Source of the DNA: Deltaproteobacteria bacterium
GTDB taxonomy: Bacteria > Myxococcota_A > Polyangia > Haliangiales > SHYZ01
Reading direction: 5' to 3'
Assembly (NCBI GenBank): GCA_016210055.1
Contig: JACQUZ010000145.1
Span: forward strand, 1 to 63,642
Length of the DNA: 63,642 nucleotides
This document shows, one piece after another, positions 16,601 through 24,284 of this stretch. Positions within the stretch are counted from its first letter, which is position 1; every line of letters begins with the position of its first letter. Both the position numbers and the translations under genes were made by a program. The notes under the pieces are model-generated. The model searched no databases. It was not told where the DNA came from and was given only the letters and a program-made list of their open reading frames with translations.

Positions 16601-18964
16601 ATGGGTCGTGCGCAATCAGGCTCTGACGATGGCGCCAAGCGCGTAGAGGAAGATCGATCCTCGTCGGAAGGGATCTGCGGAGCTTCGCCCGACGTGGCTC
16701 GTCGTGAGGCGATCAAGAGCCTTGGCCTCCTTGGGGCTGGCGCCGTCGCCTTGCCGCTCGCCGGTTGCCAGGCGCTCCGCAAGCTGCCGTCGCAGGTACG
16801 AGAGGACGGCACCGGGTTGGCGTATCGCAAGCCATACGTGCCAGGTGCCGAGCGATTTGGCACGGGTGAGGAGGTCAAGATCCGCACCTCGTGTGGCCAG
16901 TGCCCTGCGGGCTGCGGGCTCGAGGTGCGCGTCGTCGAGGGCAGGGCAGTCGGCATTGCGGGGAACCCGACGCACCCCCTGAACCGAGGCACCGTCGGGC
17001 CGCGGGGCATCGCATCTCTCCAGGCGCTTTATGATGCCGACCGCATTGCCAAGCCGCTCAGGCGAAATGGGAACAAGCTTGTCCCCATCGAATGGAACGA
17101 GGCGATCGATCTTCTGACCAGCAAGCTCGCCGACCTCAGGAAGAGGGCGCCCCATAGGCTGCTTGTCATGTCGGGACGCGAGCGGGGCGTAATGCAGGAC
17201 CTCCTCGCGCGCTTCTGCCGTGCTTATGGCACTCCGAACCTCGTCGACGGCAGGCCAGGTCGTAGCGCTACGCTCGCCCAAGCCACGCTGGCGACCCTGG
17301 GCAAGTTCGAAAGCCCGGCGGTGGATTGGTCTCGGGCACGCTACGTGCTGAGCCTCGAGGCCGGTCTCTCCGAAGACAGCTGCCAGGCCATCGCCTTCCA
17401 TCGCGGTGCGGCGAGCCTGCGCCGTGACCACCCAGGCTTTCGGGCCAAGATGGTGCACGTCGGGCCGGTCTTCGACCTGGCCGCACACAACGCCGACGAG
17501 TGGATCCCGGCCGCGCCAGGATCGAGCCTCTCGTTGGCCCTGGCGATCTGCCACGTGCTCTTGCGCGAGCGGCTCCATGACAGCCAGTTCGTCAAGGAGC
17601 AGTGCTCCGGATTTGACGGCGCGGGATTTGGCACGTTCGTCGAGCCCTTTTCGCCCGAGAGCGTGTCCACGACGACAGGCGTGCCCGCGCGTACCATCGA
17701 ACGCATCGCGCGCGAAATGGCAGCCGAGCGCCCGGCGGTGGCGATTATCGACGAGCGGAGCCTCGGGTACTCGAACGGCTGGGAGACGGCGCTCGCAGCG
17801 CTTGGTCTCAACGCGCTCTTGGGTGGGATTGGAAGGTCAGGCGGGCTGTGGCTGGCTCCGAGCGCACCACTCGCCGAGTGGGGGCCGGTCGAGCTCGACG
17901 AGACGGCGACGATCGGCCTCGCACGCCCGAGGCTCGACGGCGCGGGAGGCGCGGATTACCCCCTGGCTACTTCCATTCCCGAGCTCCTGCCGGCCGCGAT
18001 GGCGGACAAGGACGCGGGTCCCGAAGCGGTGCTCGTGTACCAGGCAAACCCGGCGTGGGCGCGCCCCCAGCCGCGACGGTGGCGCGAGGCGCTCGCCAAG
18101 ATTCCCTTCGTCGTGAGCTTCACGCCGTACCTCGACGAGACAGCAGAGGAGGTGGCGCATCTCGTCCTCCCGGATCACACGTTCCTCGAGCGATGGGAGG
18201 ATGCTGGCGCGGCTCCTTCTCCTGGACGGGCCCTCGTGGGCGTCCGTAGACCGGTCGTCGACCCATTTCTCGACACCCGGGCGGCCGGCGACGTGATCCT
18301 CGACGTGGCTCGGAGGCTTGGCGGTGCGGTGGCACGTGCCTTCCCATGGGAGACGTTCCGCGATGCCCTTGACGCGCGCCTCGTCGGCCTGCACGCGGCC
18401 TCGCGAGGGAGCGTGACGGGCACAAGCGAGCGGGAGTTTTTGGTTCGGCTGTTCGACCAAGGTTTCTGGGAGGATTCCCTCGAGCCATCGGAGGCCGTCA
18501 CCTTCCGCTTTTTCGCCGAGCATGCGGAACCTGAATGGCACGGGGACAAAAAGGCGTTTCCACTCCTGCTCCTGCCGTACCGGCCGGCCGGATACGCGGA
18601 AGGGAGCGGCGCCAACCAACCGTGGCTCCGCGAGCTGCGCAGCCGCCCGGGCGTTCCGTTCTGGAGCACGCCAGCGTCGATGCATCCCGACTCGGCCGGC
18701 GGGGCTCGCGACGGAGACCTGGTCACCCTTGCGAGCGCGCATGGCTCGATCACGGTGCCGGTGCGGCTGGATCCGCTGATGTGGCGCGGTTGCGTCGCTG
18801 TACCCATGGGAGGTGGCCACACGGCCCTCGGCAGGTGGGCGAAAGGGGTAGGCGCGAACGTGATGGAGCTCCTCGATCCCACCCCAGCGCCGCACACAGG
18901 AGCGCGCCTGACTTGCGGCACGCGCGTGCGGATCGCCCCCGCGAAGAAGGGGAGGGAGGCGTGA
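16601..18964 (+). CDS. Molybdopterin-oxidoreductase-fold subunit, QrcB/ActB-like
   Basis: A 787-aa protein of the molybdopterin oxidoreductase superfamily. A Tat-type sequence (RREAIKSLGLLG, residues 34-45) precedes a probable lipobox at LPLAGC. The N-terminal iron-sulphur site keeps Cys98, Cys101 and Cys105, but the fourth position (about 133, in NRGTVGPRG) is Gly rather than Cys. The usual Mo-ligand Cys/Ser region reads GTPNLVDGRPGRSATLA, with no Cys. Both changes fit a non-catalytic structural subunit, as known for Qrc and alternative complex III, not a reductase. RBS GAGGAG precedes the ATG. It overlaps the next gene by one base. Confidence 0.88.
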   Translation: MGRAQSGSDDGAKRVEEDRSSSEGICGASPDVARREAIKSLGLLGAGAVALPLAGCQALRKLPSQVREDGTGLAYRKPYVPGAERFGTGEEVKIRTSCGQCPAGCGLEVRVVEGRAVGIAGNPTHPLNRGTVGPRGIASLQALYDADRIAKPLRRNGNKLVPIEWNEAIDLLTSKLADLRKRAPHRLLVMSGRERGVMQDLLARFCRAYGTPNLVDGRPGRSATLAQATLATLGKFESPAVDWSRARYVLSLEAGLSEDSCQAIAFHRGAASLRRDHPGFRAKMVHVGPVFDLAAHNADEWIPAAPGSSLSLALAICHVLLRERLHDSQFVKEQCSGFDGAGFGTFVEPFSPESVSTTTGVPARTIERIAREMAAERPAVAIIDERSLGYSNGWETALAALGLNALLGGIGRSGGLWLAPSAPLAEWGPVELDETATIGLARPRLDGAGGADYPLATSIPELLPAAMADKDAGPEAVLVYQANPAWARPQPRRWREALAKIPFVVSFTPYLDETAEEVAHLVLPDHTFLERWEDAGAAPSPGRALVGVRRPVVDPFLDTRAAGDVILDVARRLGGAVARAFPWETFRDALDARLVGLHAASRGSVTGTSEREFLVRLFDQGFWEDSLEPSEAVTFRFFAEHAEPEWHGDKKAFPLLLLPYRPAGYAEGSGANQPWLRELRSRPGVPFWSTPASMHPDSAGGARDGDLVTLASAHGSITVPVRLDPLMWRGCVAVPMGGGHTALGRWAKGVGANVMELLDPTPAPHTGARLTCGTRVRIAPAKKGREA

Positions 18965-19839
18965 TGATGACGCGAGCTCGCCAGATCGCGCGCCTGGCAT
19001 GGGAGGCCGTTTCGCGGCTCTGGTCGCACAAGGACGCACCTTTGTCCCCCGAACGTCGGAAGGTCCTCGGACTCGGTGTCATCGGTGCCTCGCTCCTCAC
19101 CCGCAACTCAAGCGCTGCGGCGTCTACGGAAGCCTCGCCCGTCGGCCGCCATAAGTGGGGCATGGTCATCGACCTGGATCGGTGTACCGGATGCGAGGGC
19201 TGCGTGGTGGCGTGCAGGGCCGAGAACAACGTGCCCACGTTCGATTCGGATCCAAAATACAAGGGCGCGCGTCTCGCGTGGATGAGCCTAGCCTGGCACG
19301 AGCCAGAGGAACCTGGTGCGCTTCCCGAGGCACTGCCACTCCCTTGCCAACACTGCGAGCGCCCACCCTGCACCAAGGTCTGCCCTGTCGGCGCCACCTA
19401 CAAAGATCCGGAAGGGATCACCGCTCAGATCTGGGACCGCTGCATTGGTTGCCGCTACTGCATGGCCGCATGTCCATACAGCAGGCGGTCATTTAACTGG
19501 ACTGAGCCGCGCTGGCCCGGAAGCCTCGTCCAGCTATTGAACCCTGACGTCGCGACGCGGCCCATGGGCGTGGTGGAGAAGTGCACGTTCTGCCACCATC
19601 GCATCCAGAAGGTGAAGGAGCGGGCGCGGATTGAGGGGCGCGCACCAACCGACGAGGAGCTCGTGCATCTTCCCGCATGCGCCCAAGCTTGCCCACCGCG
19701 CGCGATCTCTTTCGGTGATCTCGCCGACCCTGAGAGCACGGTCTCGAGGCTTTCGCAGAGCCCGCGGATGTTCCGGCTCCTCGACCATCTCGGGACCCGT
19801 CCGCAGGTCATGTACCTCAAGCGAGACAGGAGGTCGTGA
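18964..19839 (+). CDS. Iron-sulphur subunit with four clusters, QrcC/ActB2-like
   Basis: A 291-aa ferredoxin-type subunit. A twin-arginine stretch (RRKVLGLGVIGASLL, residues 31-45) indicates export folded, perhaps with the previous subunit. Sixteen Cys in four groups (74/77/80/84, 128/131/136/140, 160/163/166/170 and 207/210/239/243) fit four cubane clusters in the arrangement of DmsB/PsrB/QrcC proteins. It would carry electrons between the membrane subunit and the pentahaem cytochrome. The GTG at 18961 or the ATG at 18967 are possible alternative starts. Starts at the last base of the preceding stop codon. Confidence 0.92.
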   Translation: MMTRARQIARLAWEAVSRLWSHKDAPLSPERRKVLGLGVIGASLLTRNSSAAASTEASPVGRHKWGMVIDLDRCTGCEGCVVACRAENNVPTFDSDPKYKGARLAWMSLAWHEPEEPGALPEALPLPCQHCERPPCTKVCPVGATYKDPEGITAQIWDRCIGCRYCMAACPYSRRSFNWTEPRWPGSLVQLLNPDVATRPMGVVEKCTFCHHRIQKVKERARIEGRAPTDEELVHLPACAQACPPRAISFGDLADPESTVSRLSQSPRMFRLLDHLGTRPQVMYLKRDRRS

Positions 19840-21380
19840 TGCAGTCCACGACGGAAGCGGTGCACGTAGAAGTCTCGACGCAAGCAGCGCACTTTCCCCG
19901 CCCACGGATCGCGTGGTTCTTGTTCACCGCGCTCGCCGTACTAGCCCTCGCCGCGGGCATCGCCTGCTACTTGCATGAGCATCACCACGGAGCGATTGTC
20001 ACCGGCATGCGGACGCCTGGTTATGGTGGCGCTTCGTGGGGCCTATATATCGTCTTCGTTGTCTTCTTCATCGGCGTGAGCTTCGCTGGCATTACCGTCG
20101 CCGCAATGGCCCGCCTGTTCTCCATCGAGGTCCTCGCGCCTGTCACCCGCATCGCCGAGCTCATGACCCTCGTGGCCCTTCTCGCGGGCGCCGCTTGCGT
20201 CGTGGCGGACCTGGGCCGCCCACTCGATGGCCTGCTCAAGTTGCCGAGATACGCCAATCCGTCGTCTCCCTTCTTCGGGACCTTCACGCTCGTCATGGCT
20301 GGCTATCTCTTTTCCAGCCTGGTGTACTTCTTCCTGGCCGGCAGGAACGACGCTGCTCGACTTGCCGAGCCTGCGCGAGGGCCTCTCCGCTTGTTCTACA
20401 AGGGGTGGGCTTCCGGCTACCGTGATCTTCCTGTCCAGCGCGAGCGGCACCACCGAGTGAGCTTTTGGCTCGCACTCGGGATCTTGCCGCTGCTCATTAC
20501 GGCACACTCGACGCTGGGGTTCGTGTTCGGCATTCAGAGCGGGCGCCCGGGGTGGTTCAGCGCGCTGCAGGCGCCCGCGTTTGTTGTGCTCGCCGGTGTC
20601 TCGGGCATCGGCATGCTTATCCTCGTGACGCTTGGGTTTCGCTGGCTGTTCCGGCTCCAAGTACCGGACGCGACGGTGCGCTGGCTGGGCAACTTCATGT
20701 GGATCCTCGCGTTCGTCTATCTTTACTTCATGATCGTGGAGGAGCTCACCGCTACATACGCGGCGCCCGCGGCAGAGCGAAGGATCGCCCACGAGATCGT
20801 CGGGGGTACCTTCGCGCCCCTCTTTTGGACGACCGCCGGAGGGCTCTTCCTCGCCTTCTTCATCCCATTCGTGCTGTTCGTCACCAAGCGCACGTCAATG
20901 GGCTGGGTCGCGCTCGCTGGGCTCCTGGCCAACGTTGGGGCGGTCGGAAAGCGATTGCTCATCGTCGTCCCATCACAGACGCACGGTGCGCTCATGCCGA
21001 TCGAGACGGGAACGTACACGCCGACCTGGGTAGAGATAGGGGTTGTCCTGGGGCTCTTCGGCTTCATCTTCTTGGCCATGCTCGTATTCGGCCGCGTCTT
21101 TCCGCTGGTCCCGTCCGGCCATGGGCATGGGCATGGCACGCCTCTGCCGGACGAGTTCTGGCGACGGGCACTCACCGCCCTTGTCGTCCTGGCGGCCCTG
21201 GGGCTCGTCGTCATTGGGCTCTCCGACGCGTTTCGCGTTTTCAGCCACGGGGAGTATGACCCACGGATCCCATTCGCTCCGGTCATCTTCGCGAGCGGGG
21301 TCATGCTGCTCGTGAGCTCCGCAGCGGTGTATGAGCTTCTGCCGGACAAGCACCGGATCGACCCGAATCAACCTCATTGA
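19839..21380 (+). CDS. NrfD/PsrC-type quinone-interacting membrane subunit, QrcD/ActC-like
   Basis: A 513-aa integral membrane protein with about ten hydrophobic helices, for example WFLFTALAVLALAAGIACYL, WGLYIVFVVFFIGVSFAG and WILAFVYLYFMIVEEL. It belongs to the NrfD/PsrC family, whose members bind quinone at the membrane surface and may take part in charge separation. A His-rich loop (SGHGHGHG) sits before the last helix pair. RBS AGGAGG precedes the ATG, which overlaps the preceding stop. It closes the operon: no alternative complex III genes for further subunits follow, so the module is closer to the four-subunit Qrc type. Confidence 0.92.
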   Translation: MQSTTEAVHVEVSTQAAHFPRPRIAWFLFTALAVLALAAGIACYLHEHHHGAIVTGMRTPGYGGASWGLYIVFVVFFIGVSFAGITVAAMARLFSIEVLAPVTRIAELMTLVALLAGAACVVADLGRPLDGLLKLPRYANPSSPFFGTFTLVMAGYLFSSLVYFFLAGRNDAARLAEPARGPLRLFYKGWASGYRDLPVQRERHHRVSFWLALGILPLLITAHSTLGFVFGIQSGRPGWFSALQAPAFVVLAGVSGIGMLILVTLGFRWLFRLQVPDATVRWLGNFMWILAFVYLYFMIVEELTATYAAPAAERRIAHEIVGGTFAPLFWTTAGGLFLAFFIPFVLFVTKRTSMGWVALAGLLANVGAVGKRLLIVVPSQTHGALMPIETGTYTPTWVEIGVVLGLFGFIFLAMLVFGRVFPLVPSGHGHGHGTPLPDEFWRRALTALVVLAALGLVVIGLSDAFRVFSHGEYDPRIPFAPVIFASGVMLLVSSAAVYELLPDKHRIDPNQPH

Positions 21381-21410
21381 GGCCGCACGCCGGCATGTTA
21401 GGCTGCATTC

Positions 21411-21755
21411 ATGCCGCGCTGGCAGCGGACGTACATCGTGGCGTGCACGCTGGTCATTGCGTACTCGCTCGGCTACTTGATCGTCCCCTACGCTAGGATC
21501 CCGCACCTCTACTACTACCCGCATGAGCGTGTTTTTCGCCTTGGGGTGCGCGGTGTAGGGAGCTTGCCGTCAGGGTACGTGGGACTATGGCTTTGGGCTC
21601 TCATGTGTTCCCTCTTGGCCACCGCCGCCGTCGTACTGCTCCTGCGAATCCGCGAGAAACCCCTATCCGAGCGCGCACTTGGTCTGGGGTTGGCTTGGAC
21701 AGTCACCTCATTCCTCCTCGCCGGGTGTTACACCACTTGGAACAATTGGCCGTAA
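21411..21755 (+). CDS. Small membrane protein, unknown
   Basis: A 114-aa protein with three predicted membrane helices (IVACTLVIAYSLGYLIV, LWLWALMCSLLATAAVVLLL and ALGLGLAWTVTSFLLAGCY) and an aromatic-rich loop PHLYYYPHERVF. No family is recognised. It follows the NrfD gene by 30 bases on the same strand, so it may belong to the same transcript, but nothing in its sequence links it to electron transfer. Confidence 0.6.
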   Translation: MPRWQRTYIVACTLVIAYSLGYLIVPYARIPHLYYYPHERVFRLGVRGVGSLPSGYVGLWLWALMCSLLATAAVVLLLRIREKPLSERALGLGLAWTVTSFLLAGCYTTWNNWP

Positions 21756-21804
21756 ATGAGCGGCTTGATTGCCCAGGGGGTACCGATTAGTATCAGTAGT
21801 TGCT

Positions 21805-21844
21805 CGTCGGCTATCGCCGACGGGCAGCAAGCTCTGAAAGCTCC
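21805..21844 (-). repeat. Conserved hairpin element, copy A
   Basis: On the minus strand: GGAGCTTTC, GAGCTT, GCTGCCC, then a 7-bp stem CGTCGGC/GCCGACG with loop GATA. A second copy with the same flank and loop occurs at 47892-47933, and its stem differs only by compensatory changes. It lies 14 bases before the kinase start codon but points away from it. No T-run follows, so it is not a plain terminator. It may be a REP-like palindrome, a binding site or a small structured RNA. Confidence 0.6.
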
Positions 21845-21858
21845 GTCGGAGAGAGCAG

Positions 21859-23466
21859 GTGGTACCCAAGGTCTTGCCGCTTATCCCCAAAGGGGATTCC
21901 GTATCTCGCTTTGGCAAGTATCAGGTTCTCTCTAAACTTGCGCAGGGGGGGATGGCGGAGCTGTTCCTTGTCCGCGCCACGGGGATCGAGGGATTTGAGA
22001 AGGTCGTGGTCGTCAAGCGGATCCTTCCCCAGTATCTTGAGAACGACGAATTCACCGGCATGTTCCTCGACGAGGCGCGCCTCGCGGCCACCCTGCAGCA
22101 CCCCAACATTGCCCAGGTCTATGACATCGGCTTCGATGGCGAAAGCTTCTTCTTCGCCATGGAATACGTCCACGGCAGGGACCTTCGGCAGGTCATCAAG
22201 GCGAGCCGACGCCAGTCGCGCGAGATCCCTTTGGAGCACGCCCTGCACGTGGTCCTGGGCACCTGCGCGGGTCTCCACCACGCGCACGAGAAGCTCGGGC
22301 CCGATGGGCGACCCCTGGGGATCGTGCATCGCGATGTCTCGCCGTCGAACGTGCTCTTGACCTTTGACGGGGGCGTCAAGGTGGTGGATTTCGGCATCGC
22401 CAAGGCCCGGCTCCGCCAGACCCACACCAAGGTTGGTACCCTCAAGGGCAAGATCGCATACATGTCCCCCGAGCAGGTGAAAGGGGATCCGGTAGACCGT
22501 CGGAGCGACGTGTTCGCGATCGGGATCATCCTCTATGAGCTCACGACCGGTACCAGGCTCTTTCACACCGACGACGAGATCTCGACCCTGCACAAGATCG
22601 CGACCCAGGACGCGCCGCCACCTTCCGCGCGCAAGCGCAACTATCCGCCTAGGCTCGAGGCCATCGTCATGAAGGCGCTCGACCGCGACGTGGACAAGCG
22701 CCACGCGACCGCCCAGGAACTGCAACTCGAGCTCGAACAAGTGGCTCGGGACGAGCGGCTCGCCATCTCGCCGGTGAGGGCCGCGCAGTTCCTCAAGGAG
22801 CTGTTCCCGGGAGAAGAGGCGCCGAGTGCCCAAGGAGGGCGGATCCCGAAAGGCAAGCTGCCGCAGGGCAACTTGATCGTGCCGTGCGAGCTGCCGTTGC
22901 GCGTGGACCGAACGCGCTCCTTCCCAGGCATGGATTCGATTGGAAAGGGGCTTGCTTCTCCGTCGGTCGCCACGGACTCTCCCACGAACCCGCTGGCCGC
23001 GCGCGGCATCAGGGAGACCATGCTCCAGCGCCTGGCGCAACTGGGCTCTGGCCCGAGGTGGGGCGCTTGGCTCCTCCTCGCAGGGGGCCTGGTCCTCGGG
23101 ATTTGGGTCCTTGGCAAGTCGATCACCCCGAGTCCAGCGCCTGTGCCCCGAGTGGCGCCCAGGGCCGCACCCCCCGACTTGACGCTCACGCCCCCGCGAG
23201 TACCCAACCTGGCGAGCCTGGAGACCCCGATTTTGCCGCAAGTGCCCCCGCTCCGCGGCGAACAGGGCGAAGGCGCAACGCCCATCGCTCCAAGCGCGGT
23301 AGAGAAGCCGCGCGTCGAGAAGGCGAACATGTCTCCAAGTCTCCAGGCGAGCGCTCGTCCGGGCCACGAGGCGAAGCCCAAGAAGGTTGCCGCGCCTCGT
23401 GCGCAGGAGGAGCGCACGTTGGATGAGTGGGATCCAGACGCCCCCCTTCCGCCGAAGAGACGATAA
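21859..23466 (+). CDS. Membrane-anchored Ser/Thr protein kinase
   Basis: A 535-aa eukaryote-like kinase. The kinase domain (about 18-295) has the Gly loop LAQGGMAELFLV, catalytic Lys53, HRDVSPSN (Asp159), DFG at 177-179 and SPEQ, so it should be active. HRD followed by VSPSNVLL is the form common in myxobacterial kinases. A Pro-rich linker leads to a single membrane helix (about 401-419, WGAWLLLAGGLVLGIWVLG), with a short Pro-rich periplasmic end that has no sensor fold. The start is GTG. It overlaps the following TPR gene (TAATG), suggesting a kinase-TPR-RCC1 unit directly downstream of the electron-transfer operon. Confidence 0.92.
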   Translation: MVPKVLPLIPKGDSVSRFGKYQVLSKLAQGGMAELFLVRATGIEGFEKVVVVKRILPQYLENDEFTGMFLDEARLAATLQHPNIAQVYDIGFDGESFFFAMEYVHGRDLRQVIKASRRQSREIPLEHALHVVLGTCAGLHHAHEKLGPDGRPLGIVHRDVSPSNVLLTFDGGVKVVDFGIAKARLRQTHTKVGTLKGKIAYMSPEQVKGDPVDRRSDVFAIGIILYELTTGTRLFHTDDEISTLHKIATQDAPPPSARKRNYPPRLEAIVMKALDRDVDKRHATAQELQLELEQVARDERLAISPVRAAQFLKELFPGEEAPSAQGGRIPKGKLPQGNLIVPCELPLRVDRTRSFPGMDSIGKGLASPSVATDSPTNPLAARGIRETMLQRLAQLGSGPRWGAWLLLAGGLVLGIWVLGKSITPSPAPVPRVAPRAAPPDLTLTPPRVPNLASLETPILPQVPPLRGEQGEGATPIAPSAVEKPRVEKANMSPSLQASARPGHEAKPKKVAAPRAQEERTLDEWDPDAPLPPKRR

Positions 23467-24284
23467 TGCGCCTGCTCCTACTAGTCATTATCCTCGCGGC
23501 AAGTCACTCCGAGGTCCACGCCGCCCCCAATCGAGGCGATGGGCGTGAGGAGGACAAGGCTACGAGCGCCGACGCGCACCTCGAGCGCGGCTTGGCGCGG
23601 TACGCGTCAAAGGATTACCAGTCGGCGATCGCCGAGTTCCAGGCGGGCTACAAGCTCGAGCCACGACCAGAATTCCTCTACGCGTGGGCGCAGGCCGAGA
23701 GGCTGAGTGGGGACTGTCCGAGCGCCATTGTCCTTTACGAGAGGTTTCTAGCGACCTCCCCGCCTGGCATGGAGGCCGAGGCAGCGTCGAAGAACCTGGC
23801 GCGTTGCCAGGAGGCGCTCAAGACTACTCCCAACATGCAGGGTGGGGAGAAGTCCACGGAGTCACTCGCGGAGGGCGGGGCGCCCGTGACCAAGCAGGCG
23901 GGCGAGCAGGCGAGGGGTGCACCCGAGACCGTGAGCACCAAGGCAGGCGCCGAGAAGCGCTCGTGGATTCGTGACCCCTTGGGCGGTGCTCTCATGGCCG
24001 GTGGCGTCGTCGGCCTTGCGGTCGGCGGCGGCTTCTTCTACCTGTCGGTTCGTGACGAGAGCGCATTGGCGAAAGCGGCGACGTACAAGGAGCACGATGA
24101 GCGGCTCGACCGGGCTCGGTCCCGGAGAACCATCGCGGGGGTTGGATTCGCCAGCGCGGCGGCACTCCTTGCCGCCGGTGTGATTCGCTATGCGCTCGTC
24201 CAGTCGGACCATGAAGGCGCACCACCTTTGGGGCTGGGTGTCAGCTCCGAGTCCTTGGGCATCGTGGTCATCGGGCGGTTTTGA
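23466..24284 (+). CDS. Secreted TPR-containing protein with C-terminal membrane helices
   Basis: A 272-aa protein with a signal peptide (MRLLLLVIILAASHSEVHA) and TPR-like repeats at about 35-115 (ARYASKDYQSAIAEFQAGYK, CPSAIVLYERFLATSP). A polar linker and two hydrophobic segments follow near the C-terminus (GALMAGGVVGLAVGGGFFYL and IAGVGFASAAALLAAGVI). Proteins of this plan often sit next to Ser/Thr kinases in myxobacteria. The ATG overlaps the kinase stop, and its own stop overlaps the RCC1 gene start, so the three genes are coupled. Function unknown. Confidence 0.75.
   Translation: MRLLLLVIILAASHSEVHAAPNRGDGREEDKATSADAHLERGLARYASKDYQSAIAEFQAGYKLEPRPEFLYAWAQAERLSGDCPSAIVLYERFLATSPPGMEAEAASKNLARCQEALKTTPNMQGGEKSTESLAEGGAPVTKQAGEQARGAPETVSTKAGAEKRSWIRDPLGGALMAGGVVGLAVGGGFFYLSVRDESALAKAATYKEHDERLDRARSRRTIAGVGFASAAALLAAGVIRYALVQSDHEGAPPLGLGVSSESLGIVVIGRF

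Noticed and set aside
21811..23367. A 518-codon open frame opposite the Ser/Thr kinase gene
   Set aside because: The plus-strand kinase has every catalytic motif; the reverse frame has none and is explained by GC bias.
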